Assembly: GCF_004803755.1 (NCBI RefSeq)
Contig: NZ_CP032311.1
Coordinates: forward strand, 5,172,001 to 5,236,000
Length of the DNA stretch: 64,000 nucleotides
Direction of reading: 5' to 3'
Source: Pseudomonas sp. DG56-2
Lineage (GTDB): Bacteria; Pseudomonadota; Gammaproteobacteria; Pseudomonadales; Pseudomonadaceae
Shown: in pieces, positions 35,266 to 43,391 of the stretch
How the letters are laid out: the number at the start of each line of letters is the position of its first letter
Numbering within the stretch: the stretch's first letter is position 1
The notes under the pieces: generated by a model
The model's database searches: none
The model's input: only the letters and a program-made list of their open reading frames with translations
What the model was told of the DNA's origin: nothing
Program-made: the position numbers and the translations under genes

Positions 35266-36595
35266 CAAGGGTGCTCCGTGAGCGGGCGTCTAGCAGTGCG
35301 CCGGCTTCTTTCAGTGTGAGGTTGCGTGCGTGCAAGCTGCCGAAGCCCGGCAGGCCTGCGTCACGCAGATATAAGTCGTAGTGCCCCGGGCTTTGTGCCA
35401 ACAGCGTCGCCGGGGCGACATGGGCCAGGGCACAGGAACGCGGGCAGGCGCTCAGGTGCACACTGGCCGGTGCGCCGCTGGCAAGCAATGTGGCCAGCAG
35501 ACGGGCGTCGCCTTTGGTGTCGGCCTGAGCCTTGGCGCAGCCATCCGAGCCGGTGCAGGCAACCAGGCGGGCGAGCGCTTCATCAGCCGAGCAAAGCAGG
35601 CCCAATTGGGCCAGCTCGGTAAGTACGGGGTCTACCTGGCACTGGGCAATATTGGGCAGCAGCAAGCTTTGCCAGGGCGTCACGCGCAAGGTGCCGTCGC
35701 CCCACGTGCGCGCAAGCCGTGCAGCGCCACGCAGCATGCTCGGGCTCAAACGGCCCAGTGGCGCGGCGCCGCCAACAGCGCTGATGCCCGCTTGTTGCTG
35801 TGGATAACGACCCAGGTAGTCGCAGCCTGCGGTAGTTTCACGCCGCCATTGCAGCACGCTCGAATCAGCACGGACGCTCAGGCCTAACCCTGCAACGACG
35901 TCTGCGGGTGACTGCTCGACCAGCAAGTGACGCATCCGCGTCTGCTCCGGCCGGGCCAGGTCGAGAAAGCGATTCAACACCGCCAGCACCAACTCATGCC
36001 CCTGGGCCAAAGGAACAGCGCCGAGCGGCGAGTCGTCTGCCGGGCACCCTGCCAGCCCGAACGCCAGCCAGATCTCGTCGTCCAGGTGCAACGGACTCAG
36101 CCACAGGTCGTGGTGGTGTTCAAGCATCGCCAACCCTTCGCCGCCATCGATCTGCACGGCAAACTTTGCCGACAACTCATGCAAGCGCGCAGTGGTTTCC
36201 AGCGACTCCAGCACCTGCGCGGCCAGCGGCCGAGTGTCGAACAGCATCAGCGGATCTACGCCTGCTGTAGGGCTGAGCATCAGGTTGCGCACATCATCAC
36301 CGGCGGCTGCGCGCGGCCCGAGACCGCTGGCCAGCAACATCTCGATCAACCCGGCGTGTGCGCTGCCGATACCCCGAATCTGCAAGTTGCCACGGTTGGT
36401 GGCCTCTATTTCGCCAGCCGAAAAGCATTCGGCGGCAGTGGCAACGGCGTCGGCTTGATCGGCCGTTATCGCGCCACCGGCCAGTTTGATCCGGCAGATT
36501 CCACCATCCTTGGCCTGGACAATGCGCAGCAACCCCGGACAACCCGAGGGACGTAACGGAGCAGGGGGCTGGTGGGCCGAAACAGGCTGGTTCAA
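35258..36595 (-). CDS. cobG: Precorrin-3B synthase CobG
   Basis: 445 residues, apparently from a TTG start (MNQPVSAHQPP) with GGTGA upstream; the start is the weakest part of the call. It belongs to the nitrite/sulphite reductase-like family. The iron-sulphur ligands are in CTGSDGC and CPRSC. CobG uses O2 to make the lactone of precorrin-3B, the hallmark of the aerobic cobalamin route. It is the first gene of the minus-strand cobGHIJ run, divergent from cobL across 117 bp. Confidence 0.92.
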   Translation of the reverse strand: MNQPVSAHQPPAPLRPSGCPGLLRIVQAKDGGICRIKLAGGAITADQADAVATAAECFSAGEIEATNRGNLQIRGIGSAHAGLIEMLLASGLGPRAAAGDDVRNLMLSPTAGVDPLMLFDTRPLAAQVLESLETTARLHELSAKFAVQIDGGEGLAMLEHHHDLWLSPLHLDDEIWLAFGLAGCPADDSPLGAVPLAQGHELVLAVLNRFLDLARPEQTRMRHLLVEQSPADVVAGLGLSVRADSSVLQWRRETTAGCDYLGRYPQQQAGISAVGGAAPLGRLSPSMLRGAARLARTWGDGTLRVTPWQSLLLPNIAQCQVDPVLTELAQLGLLCSADEALARLVACTGSDGCAKAQADTKGDARLLATLLASGAPASVHLSACPRSCALAHVAPATLLAQSPGHYDLYLRDAGLPGFGSLHARNLTLKEAGALLDARSRSTLDD

Positions 36596-36712
36596 AAGGT
36601 CACCCGAGAATCGTGAAAAGGCACTTCAGTGTAGAAGGCGCGGTATTATGCCTGCTTTGTCCAAAGGCATGAAAAGCCTGCCGGTCGGATTGCTGGGTAT
36701 TGAGGAAAACAC

Positions 36713-37924
36713 ATGTCGCCCTGGCTGACAGTAGTAGGTATCGGTGAAGACGGTTTCAGTGGTTTGGGCAAACCTGCCCGACGCGCGCTGCTGGGCGCCA
36801 CCAAGGTTTTTGGCGGCCAGCGCCAGCTGGATCTGCTACCACGCTGCATAAGCGGCGAACGCCTGCTGTGGCCCAGCCCCTTCTCCCTGGCTCCGTTGCT
36901 GGCACTGCGTGGGGAGCCAGTGTGCGTACTGGCCAGCGGCGATCCGATGTTCTTCGGGGTCGGTGCCAGCCTCGCCCGCCAACTTGTACCTGAAGAAATG
37001 CGCGTATTGTCGATGCCCTCCTCCTGCAGCCTGGCTGCAGCTCGGTTGGGCTGGCCACTACAGGAGGTGACGATACTGTCAGTGGTCGCCCGTCCGCTGG
37101 CGACGCTAAACGCCCATGTGTACAGCGGCGTACGCTTGCTGGTGTTGAGTAACGACGGCAGCAGCCCCGCAGCCATCGCCAGACTGTTGCGCGAGCGCGG
37201 CTTCGGTCCTAGCCGCTTGCATGTATTTGAGCACCTCGGCGGCGCTGGCGAAGACCACCTGCAAGGCACCGCCGAGCAGTGGTCGCATACCCGCGTCGCA
37301 GACCTCAATCTACTCGCCATCGAATGCCTGGCGTCCGCCGATGCCCCACGTCTCTCGCCACTGGCAGGGTTGCCAGACACGGCCTTCAAACATGACGGCC
37401 AGTTGACCAAGCGTGATGTACGCGCCATCACCCTCGCCCGCCTGGCACCCCAGCCGGGACAATTGCTTTGGGACGTGGGCGCGGGCAGTGGCTCGATCAG
37501 CATCGAGTGGATGCGCGCCCACCCCAGTTGTCGGGCGCTGGCCATTGAGTCCGATGAAGGGCGCCAGCTGTTGATCGAGCACAACCGCGATGCCCTTGGT
37601 GTTCCCGGCCTGCAGTTGATCCGCGGCCGAGCACCGCAAGCGCTGGCAGGCCTGGAGCGTCCCGATGCAATCTTTATCGGCGGTGGCGTAACTCGTGCAG
37701 GGGTTTTGCAAGGCTGCTGGGAGCAGCTGCGCCCGGGGGGGCGCCTGATAGCCAATGCAGTAACCCTGCAAAGCGAGCTGGCCCTGGTGAACTGGCGTGA
37801 GCAGAATGGCGGTGAGTTGACCCGCATCCACATCGCCCAGGCGCAGCCGCTGGGGGAGTTCGACACGTGGCGCCAGGCCCTGCCCATCACCCTGCTAGAA
37901 GCGATCAAACCTGCTGATGCGTGA
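36713..37924 (+). CDS. cobL: Precorrin-6Y C5,15-methyltransferase (decarboxylating) CobL
   Basis: 403 residues. The N-terminal half is a CbiE-type methylase ([17 protein letters not shown], then [16 protein letters not shown]). The C-terminal half is CbiT-type with the SAM site [17 protein letters not shown]. The two-domain protein methylates C5 and C15 and decarboxylates the C12 side chain. TTGAGGAAAAC precedes ATG. It overlaps cbiD by eight bases. Confidence 0.95.
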   Translation: MSPWLTVVGIGEDGFSGLGKPARRALLGATKVFGGQRQLDLLPRCISGERLLWPSPFSLAPLLALRGEPVCVLASGDPMFFGVGASLARQLVPEEMRVLSMPSSCSLAAARLGWPLQEVTILSVVARPLATLNAHVYSGVRLLVLSNDGSSPAAIARLLRERGFGPSRLHVFEHLGGAGEDHLQGTAEQWSHTRVADLNLLAIECLASADAPRLSPLAGLPDTAFKHDGQLTKRDVRAITLARLAPQPGQLLWDVGAGSGSISIEWMRAHPSCRALAIESDEGRQLLIEHNRDALGVPGLQLIRGRAPQALAGLERPDAIFIGGGVTRAGVLQGCWEQLRPGGRLIANAVTLQSELALVNWREQNGGELTRIHIAQAQPLGEFDTWRQALPITLLEAIKPADA

Positions 37925-39014
37925 CGAAACTCAGGAACAACCCGCGCCATTACGCAGCGGTCTGACCACCGGCAGCTGCGCCACAGCCACCAGCCTTGCC
38001 GCGGCGCGCCTGCTGCTGAGTGGCGTCGAAAGCGATGCCGTGCAGATCACCCTGCCCAAAGGCAAGCACGTGCAAATGCGCCTGGAGTTCTGTCGTCTGT
38101 ACGAGGATGGCGCGGAAGCCGGCACATTCAAGGATGCAGGTGATGACCCGGATGTGACCCACGGCGCCCTACTCTTCAGCCGCGTGCGACTGCTGCAGGA
38201 GCCGGGCGTGCGCTTTGTCGCCGGCACCGGTGTGGGCACGGTGACTCGTCCAGGCCTGGTCCTGGCAGTGGGAGAACCGGCCATCAACCCTGTGCCACGA
38301 CGGATGATGACCGAACACCTGCAGCAACTGGCGGTTGAGTGCGCCTATCACGGCGGCTTCGAAGTGACGGTGAACGTCCAGAATGGTGAAAGCCTGGCAC
38401 TGAAAACCATGAACCCGCGCCTGGGTATTCTTGGTGGTCTGTCGATTCTCGGCACCAGCGGTATCGTCCGGCCGTTTTCCTGCTCGGCCTACATCGCCTC
38501 GATCCACCAAGGCATCGACGTGGCCAAGACCAACGGTTACCTGCATATCGCTGCCTGCACCGGCAACGCCAGCGAAGACACCATGCGCCGGGTCTACAAC
38601 CTACCGGAAATCGCGCTAATCGAAATGGGCGACTTTGTCGGTGCCGTGCTCAAGCATCTGCGCAAGGTGCCTGTGGATAAACTCAGCGTGTGCGGCGGCT
38701 TCGGCAAAATCAGCAAGCTTGCGGGCGGCCACATGGACCTGCACAGCCGCCACTCAAGCATCGACTTGCCGCAGCTGGCGCAATGGGCTGCCGACATCGG
38801 CGCCAGTCGCGATCTGCAAACCGCGATCTGCCAGGCCAACACCAGCCAGCAGGCATTGGCCATGGCCAGCGCTGCAGGCATCGCCCTCGGTGATGCGGTT
38901 TGCGCCCATGCCCTGGCGTTCGCTCGCAGCGTGGTGCCAGCGCATGTGCAGGTCGAAGTCTTCGCAATTGATCGTCAGGGCGGCATCGTCGGCCATGCCG
39001 GGAGCTTTGCATGA
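37917..39014 (+). CDS. cbiD: Cobalt-precorrin-5B C1-methyltransferase CbiD
   Basis: 365 residues. The CbiD signature [20 protein letters not shown] is near the N-terminus, with [20 protein letters not shown] and [10 protein letters not shown] in the middle. CbiD methylates C1, the job done by CobF in the classic aerobic pathway, so here an anaerobic-type enzyme works beside CobG. It is coupled to cobL upstream and overlaps cobK by four bases downstream. Confidence 0.95.
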   Translation: MRDETQEQPAPLRSGLTTGSCATATSLAAARLLLSGVESDAVQITLPKGKHVQMRLEFCRLYEDGAEAGTFKDAGDDPDVTHGALLFSRVRLLQEPGVRFVAGTGVGTVTRPGLVLAVGEPAINPVPRRMMTEHLQQLAVECAYHGGFEVTVNVQNGESLALKTMNPRLGILGGLSILGTSGIVRPFSCSAYIASIHQGIDVAKTNGYLHIAACTGNASEDTMRRVYNLPEIALIEMGDFVGAVLKHLRKVPVDKLSVCGGFGKISKLAGGHMDLHSRHSSIDLPQLAQWAADIGASRDLQTAICQANTSQQALAMASAAGIALGDAVCAHALAFARSVVPAHVQVEVFAIDRQGGIVGHAGSFA

Positions 39015-39742
39015 AACGTATTCTGTTGTTGGGCGGCATCACCGAAGCACTGGCCATCGCCCGAACCCTGGGGCCCGAGCATGTCTACAGCCTGGCCGGG
39101 ATTGGTCGGGTACCCACCGACCTGAACTGCCAGGTGCGCGTTGGCGGCTTTGGTGGAGCTGAAGGTTTGGCGGCGTACCTGCTTGCCGAAAAAATCGACC
39201 TGTTGATCGACGCCACCCACCCCTATGCCGCACAAATCAGCGCCAATGCAGCCCGCGCCGCACAGCTCAGCAAGGTTGCCTGCTGGGGCCTGAGACGACC
39301 CGCCTGGCAAGCTCAGCCGGGTGATGACTGGCGTGAAGTCGCTGACTGGACTGAATTAATGCGCGCGCTCCAAGCATTCAGGCGGCCGTTGTTCACCCTG
39401 GGTCGCGAGCCCTTGCAACATCTGCATGAGATTCCCGCAACACACTTCTGGACCCTGCGCGCCCTCGAAGCCTGCCCCGCCAATGAGCGCTGCGAAGTGA
39501 TCGGCGCACGCGGCCCGTTCCGCCTGGAAGACGAGCGCGCATTGTTCGAGCGCCGGCAGATCGATGTGCTCATCAGCAAGAACAGCGGCAGCGTTGCCAC
39601 CGAGCCCAAGCTGGATGTGGCTCGGGAACGTGGCGTACCGGTGCTGGTGCTTAAGCGGCCGGAGTTGCCGCCAGTCGATCGAGCGTTTTTTGCTGTCGAT
39701 GAGTTGCTTGCTGCGTTAGCGGCGGCGCGTATATCCCATTGA
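39011..39742 (+). CDS. cobK: Precorrin-6A reductase CobK
   Basis: 243 residues. Motifs: [17 protein letters not shown] at the start, then [20 protein letters not shown] and [27 protein letters not shown]. It reduces precorrin-6A with NADPH. It is the last gene of the plus-strand cobL-cbiD-cobK run. Its stop codon lies inside the -35 hexamer of the adjacent vapBC promoter, so there is essentially no spacer between the two units. Confidence 0.94.
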   Translation: MKRILLLGGITEALAIARTLGPEHVYSLAGIGRVPTDLNCQVRVGGFGGAEGLAAYLLAEKIDLLIDATHPYAAQISANAARAAQLSKVACWGLRRPAWQAQPGDDWREVADWTELMRALQAFRRPLFTLGREPLQHLHEIPATHFWTLRALEACPANERCEVIGARGPFRLEDERALFERRQIDVLISKNSGSVATEPKLDVARERGVPVLVLKRPELPPVDRAFFAVDELLAALAAARISH

Positions 39743-39797
39743 CATATACCTTATTCAGCATAGACTTTGACATACATTCAGACTTTCCAAGGAGGCC
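39739..39797 (+). promoter_or_regulatory. vapBC promoter with repeated operator-like sequence
   Basis: TTGACA (39739-39744), a 16-bp spacer and TAGACT (39761-39766) form a good sigma-70 promoter. The sequence TTGACATA...ATTCAG..ACTTT occurs twice, starting at 39739 and 39767; the second lies directly over the start region. An AAGGAGG ribosome site follows. Repeats across the promoter fit autorepression by the VapB-VapC complex. Confidence 0.6.
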
Positions 39798-39801
39798 CTC
39801 A

Positions 39802-40032
39802 ATGGACCAAGGTGCCGTCTTCAAAAGCAACCGCAGTCAGGCCATCCGCTTGCCAAAGTCCGTCGCACTTCCGGAAGAAATTACCCGCGTGGATGTGGTC
39901 GCCATCGGCCGAACGCGGATCATTACACCTGCAGGCGAAGCTTGGGATAGCTGGTTCGAGGGCGAATGCGTCAGCGCGGATTTCATGGCTTCACGGGCGC
40001 AACCCGCTGATCAGGAGCGCGAAGGGTTCTGA
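39802..40032 (+). CDS. vapB: VapB-type antitoxin
   Basis: 76 residues from ATG (MDQGAVFKSNRSQAIRLPKS), chosen because AAGGAGG is positioned just before it. The N-terminal SpoVT/AbrB-type DNA-binding fold (FKSNRSQAIRLPK, IGRTRIITPAGEAWDSWF) is typical of VapB/MvpA. The acidic C-terminus would bind and block the toxin. The stop overlaps the toxin's start by one base (TGATG), so the pair is translated together. It should repress its own promoter together with VapC. Confidence 0.9.
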   Translation: MDQGAVFKSNRSQAIRLPKSVALPEEITRVDVVAIGRTRIITPAGEAWDSWFEGECVSADFMASRAQPADQEREGF

Positions 40033-40442
40033 TGCTCAAGTACATGCTCGACACCAACATCTGCATATTCACCCTTAAGAACCGGCCTCAGGAAGTCCGG
40101 GAAGCGTTCAACCGCCATCACGGTCAGCTGTGCATCAGCACAATTACACTTATGGAATTGTTTTACGGTGCCGAAAAATCTGCCGCCCCTGAGCGTAATT
40201 TATCCGTGGTCGAAGGCTTTGCCGCACGCCTTGAAGTTCTCAGTTACGACAATCTTGCAGCGGCCCACAGTGGTCAGCTACGCGCGGAATTGGCCAAGGC
40301 TGGAACACCCGTCGGCCCCTACGATCAAATGATCGCAGGACATGCCCGTTCGCTGGGCCTTATTTTGGTAAGCAATAATCTACGCGAATTTCAGCGAGTT
40401 CCGGGATTGCGAGTGGAGGACTGGCTGAACCCAGCCAACTAA
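40032..40442 (+). CDS. vapC: VapC-type PIN-domain ribonuclease toxin
   Basis: 136 residues. PIN-domain acidic residues are in place: Asp7 (YMLDTNICIF), Glu42 (TLMELFYGAEKS) and Asp98 (GPYDQMIAGHA), followed by SNNLREFQRVPGL. The close match to the MvpT/VapC branch suggests an initiator-tRNA endonuclease, as in Shigella and Salmonella, but the target is inferred. All catalytic residues are present, so the toxin looks active. A short hairpin with A/T arms follows directly. Confidence 0.9.
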   Translation: MLKYMLDTNICIFTLKNRPQEVREAFNRHHGQLCISTITLMELFYGAEKSAAPERNLSVVEGFAARLEVLSYDNLAAAHSGQLRAELAKAGTPVGPYDQMIAGHARSLGLILVSNNLREFQRVPGLRVEDWLNPAN

Positions 40443-40483
40443 AAAACCCACCGTTTTTTACAGTGGCTTCAGAATTTTCTGAA
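40441..40483 (+). terminator. Possible terminator after vapC
   Basis: AAAAAAC-CCACC-GTTTTTT forms a small hairpin from 40441 and ends in T residues. A second palindrome, TTCAGAA-TT-TTCTGAA, lies at 40468-40483. Both are short, so termination efficiency is uncertain. Confidence 0.45.
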
Positions 40484-40544
40484 TGCCCGCCACTACCCTG
40501 CTGCCTTACACTACGCCCCTCCTCCCCTGGAAGAATTCGCCCAT

Positions 40545-40982
40545 ATGGAAATGCAATGGTGGATCTGGCTGGTGTTCGGTTTCGGGCTGATTGTGCTCGA
40601 ACTCGCACTGCCGACGTTCTTCATTCTCTGGTTCGGCGTTGGTGCGGTGCTGGTTTCACTCATCGCCTATCTGCTGCCCAATCTGCAACTTGATATGCAG
40701 GTGTTGCTTTGGGTTGCGTTCTCGTCGATCACCACCCTGTTGTGGTTCAAGGTTTTGCGCAGGAAAAAGCCAGACACCCGCTGGACCGCTGACAATGTTA
40801 TCGGTGAAGTCGGTCTGCTGACCGCACAGGTCTCTGAATTCCAGAAAGGCCGGGTGCGTTTTCAGAAGCCGGTCCTCGGTAACGAGGAATGGGTGTGCGT
40901 CGCAGATGCCCAGATCCCCTCCGGCGAGCGCGTTCGTATCTCTGCCATCGAAGGCAATATTGTCCGGATCACCCGGGCCTGA
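40545..40982 (+). CDS. NfeD-like membrane protein
   Basis: 145 residues. Two or three hydrophobic helices (WWIWLVFGFGLIVLELALP, FFILWFGVGAVLVSLIAYLL, VLLWVAFSSITTLLWF) are followed by a small C-terminal OB-fold domain with GEVGLLTAQV and IPSGERVRISAIEGNIVRI. NfeD proteins pair with SPFH/stomatin proteins in membrane microdomains, and the SPFH gene lies 23 bp downstream. GGAAGAA precedes ATG. Confidence 0.9.
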   Translation: MEMQWWIWLVFGFGLIVLELALPTFFILWFGVGAVLVSLIAYLLPNLQLDMQVLLWVAFSSITTLLWFKVLRRKKPDTRWTADNVIGEVGLLTAQVSEFQKGRVRFQKPVLGNEEWVCVADAQIPSGERVRISAIEGNIVRITRA

Positions 40983-41005
40983 TCAGTAAAAGGAAGCATT
41001 GACTC

Positions 41006-41863
41006 ATGACCAGTCTCATCGTCGCCGGTACTATCGCCGCGTTCGTCATCATTACCCTGTTCAAAGGGGTACGCATCGTGCCGCAAGGCGAAGAATGGAT
41101 CGTCGAGCGCCTGGGGCGCTACCACAGCACCCTGAAGCCAGGCCTGAACATTCTCATTCCGTACATGGACGTGGTCGCCTATCGCCTGCCTACCAAGGAC
41201 ATGATCCTCGACGTGCAGCAGCAAGAAATCATCACCCGTGACAACGCGGTCATCGTTGCCAATGCCCTGTGTTTTGCCAAGGTCGTTGACCCGCAGAAAG
41301 CTGCCTACGGCGTGCAAGACTTCGCCTACGCAGTCACCAGCCTGACCATGACCTCGCTGCGTGCCATTGTCGGCGCCATGGACCTCGATGAAGCGCTGTC
41401 CAGCCGCGAACAAATCAAGGCCCGTCTGCGCGAAGCCATGTCGGAGCAAACCGAAGATTGGGGCGTCACCGTGCGCTCGGTCGAGATCCAGGACATCAAG
41501 CCCTCGGAAAATATGCAGGCCGCCATGGAGCGCCAGGCCGCTGCCGAACGTGAGCGTAAAGCCGACGTCACCCGCGCCGAGGGCGCCAAGCAGGCTGCCA
41601 TTCTTGAAGCAGAAGCACGCTTGCAAGCAGCCAAGCTCGACGCCGAAGCACAGATCAACCTGGCGCAAGCCTCGGCTCAGGCGATCACCCTGGTGAAGGA
41701 AGCCGTAGGCAGTGAAATCACCCCAGCGATGTACCTGCTCGGCGAGCGCTACATCGGTGCCATGGAAAACCTGGCCAGCAGCAACAACGCCAAAGTCGTG
41801 GTGCTTCCCGCTGACCTGCAGGAAACCGTGCGCGGATTGATGGGGCGCAATAAAGCGGTTTGA
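41006..41863 (+). CDS. SPFH/stomatin-like protein (QmcA type)
   Basis: 285 residues. One N-terminal membrane anchor (LIVAGTIAAFVIITLF) is followed by the SPFH domain (VPQGEEWIVERLGRYHSTLK, IITRDNAV) and a charged coiled-coil (RQAAAERERKADVTRAEGAK). Proteins of this type form large membrane rings and may assist FtsH or organise lipid domains. Its partner NfeD gene is directly upstream; a terminator follows. Exact function in this host is not known. Confidence 0.92.
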   Translation: MTSLIVAGTIAAFVIITLFKGVRIVPQGEEWIVERLGRYHSTLKPGLNILIPYMDVVAYRLPTKDMILDVQQQEIITRDNAVIVANALCFAKVVDPQKAAYGVQDFAYAVTSLTMTSLRAIVGAMDLDEALSSREQIKARLREAMSEQTEDWGVTVRSVEIQDIKPSENMQAAMERQAAAERERKADVTRAEGAKQAAILEAEARLQAAKLDAEAQINLAQASAQAITLVKEAVGSEITPAMYLLGERYIGAMENLASSNNAKVVVLPADLQETVRGLMGRNKAV

Positions 41864-41879
41864 TACCCGGCTACAATCA

Positions 41880-41925
41880 AAAACGCCGGGCCTCTGCGAC
41901 ACTTCATCGCACGCCTGGCTTTTTT
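41880..41925 (+). terminator. Terminator of the NfeD-SPFH operon
   Basis: GCCGGGC pairs with GCCTGGC (one wobble), with an inner GCGA/TCGC stem, followed by six T residues at 41920-41925, shortly after the SPFH stop. Confidence 0.8.
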
Positions 41926-41983
41926 ACATATACTTTCAACTCTGGCTAAATAGCCACCATTCGATTCCTGACCGGATCTTTCC

Positions 41984-42370
41984 ATGCACTCACATCGGCT
42001 TGCCCATGCCTGGATCGCCTGCTTTGCAGTGCTGTTCAACCTGCTGGCTATGCCGTTGTCTGCTGCCACGCCAAAAACTTCGAGCGAGCAATTGCTCTGG
42101 GGCGCGTTCTGTTCCACTGGCGGCACCAAGTTGATTGCCATTTCCCTGGGGCCCGTCGATGGTACCCAGCAAAACGATGATCATTCGACCATGCAGCATT
42201 GCTGGTGCTGCTCCGGTGCTGCGCCGTTGTTGGCATTGCCTGGACATCCACCGCGCTTGCTGCTGCCTGCGCAGGACTTCACCGGTCCAACTGTGCTGCT
42301 CACTGCCAGCCAGCCGACGCCCCGCCAGCTATGGCCGGCCCTGAATCCCCGCGCCTCCCCTCTGGCCTGA
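41984..42370 (+). CDS. DUF2946-like small secreted protein
   Basis: 128 residues. A signal-type N-terminus (IACFAVLFNLLAMPLSAATP) is followed by a short cysteine/histidine cluster, MQHCWCCSGAAP, and a proline-rich tail. Such proteins occur beside copper uptake genes and are grouped in DUF2946. Metal binding is suggested only by the Cys/His cluster. It is the first gene of the copper-related run, 46 bp before the PCuAC gene. Confidence 0.75.
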   Translation: MHSHRLAHAWIACFAVLFNLLAMPLSAATPKTSSEQLLWGAFCSTGGTKLIAISLGPVDGTQQNDDHSTMQHCWCCSGAAPLLALPGHPPRLLLPAQDFTGPTVLLTASQPTPRQLWPALNPRASPLA

Positions 42371-42416
42371 TTCACTACGCTAACTGTTGCGAACCTGAAT
42401 CGACTGGAGAATCACC

Positions 42417-42887
42417 ATGTTCAAGAATGCCCTGCTGCTGGCTGCCCTGGTGCTGCCGGCAACTTTTGCCAACGCCCACGAATACACCAAGGGCGATCTG
42501 CATATCGCTCATCCGTGGTCACAGGAACTGCCGCCCAACGCGCCTAACGTTGCCGCCTACTTTGTCGTCCATAACAATGGTTCGACGGCCGATACCTTGT
42601 TAAGCGTGAACAGCCCAATCAGCGACGACGCCCAGTTGCACGAACACGTGCACAAGGACGGCCTGATGAAGATGCAGCAGGTGCAACGCGTCGAGGTCCC
42701 TGCAGGCAAAGACCTGGTGTTCGCCCCTGGCGCCTACCATGTGATGTTGATGCAACCCAAGGATCGCAGCCTGCTAACCGACGGCAAGCGCTTCCCCCTG
42801 ACCCTGCATTTCGAAAAAGCCGGCGATGTAACCGTGGAGGTCGCGGTTCAAAAGCAGGCCCCCGAAGGTGAAGCACACAGTCACTGA
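42417..42887 (+). CDS. Periplasmic copper chaperone PCu(A)C
   Basis: 156 residues. A signal peptide (MFKNALLLAALVLPATFANA) precedes a cupredoxin-like domain. The Cu(I) motif is recognisable: His and Met residues in LHEHVHKDGLMKMQQV and GAYHVMLM, matching H-x10-M-x21-H-x-M in style. The histidine-ended tail EGEAHSH could add a Cu(II) site. PCuAC proteins deliver copper to cytochrome oxidase. GGAGAATCACC precedes ATG. It sits between two DUF2946 genes and upstream of a copper receptor. Confidence 0.92.
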   Translation: MFKNALLLAALVLPATFANAHEYTKGDLHIAHPWSQELPPNAPNVAAYFVVHNNGSTADTLLSVNSPISDDAQLHEHVHKDGLMKMQQVQRVEVPAGKDLVFAPGAYHVMLMQPKDRSLLTDGKRFPLTLHFEKAGDVTVEVAVQKQAPEGEAHSH

Positions 42888-42906
42888 TCGCTGACGGCAG
42901 CTCGCC

Positions 42907-43311
42907 ATGAGCATCGTCCGCAGCAGCCTCTCGCGCACCACGTACCCTGATATAAAAAGGGCACGCGGCAGCTGGCTGAGCCTGTTTGCAATGTTGATGA
43001 TCTTTATCGGTCCACTGGTTTCCCAGTCGATGCCGATGGATCACCGTGGCATAGCCATGGACAACAGCGCTGCCTGCCACGGCGACAGTCATCACGACAG
43101 CAACCCTTCCTTGCATGTGATTTGGGAGAAGTGCGGCTACTGCAGCCTGTTCTTCCACTGCCCAGCCTTGCCGCAAGCGCTGAGCCTGCTCAATACCGAG
43201 GCAGCACCTGCCAGCAGCACCCTGATCGTTCAACCACGCCAAGGCCATGCCCGGCAAAGCGTATTTCCGGGAGCCCGGACCCGCGCGCCACCCTCCTTCC
43301 TCATCGTCTGA
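42907..43311 (+). CDS. DUF2946 family protein
   Basis: 134 residues. A hydrophobic segment (LSLFAMLMIFIGPLVSQSM) is followed by a Met/His/Cys-rich part (MPMDHRGIAMDNSAACHGDS, then HVIWEKCGYCSLFFHCP) that would bind soft metals. DUF2946 members are typically found next to OprC-type receptors, as here. Function unproven. It is 19 bp after the PCuAC gene and 80 bp before the receptor gene, so it is likely in one transcript. Confidence 0.85.
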   Translation: MSIVRSSLSRTTYPDIKRARGSWLSLFAMLMIFIGPLVSQSMPMDHRGIAMDNSAACHGDSHHDSNPSLHVIWEKCGYCSLFFHCPALPQALSLLNTEAAPASSTLIVQPRQGHARQSVFPGARTRAPPSFLIV

Positions 43312-43391
43312 ACACCCCTGTCGCGTTTGCTGGTCCGGCGTATTGCCGCTGACCCGTCGCGCCCTTATTTCTGATCGATGTTGGAATCACT

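Noticed and set aside
36596..36712. A B12-box-like string (GGCATGAAAAGCCTGCCGG) in the cobG-cobL gap, suggesting a cobalamin riboswitch.
   Set aside because: The gap is only 117 bp and I see no upstream core elements of the riboswitch; the match is short and could be chance.
43312..43391. A sigma-54-like GG...GC pair before the copper receptor gene.
   Set aside because: The GG-GC spacing is off by one base, which normally abolishes sigma-54 promoter function.
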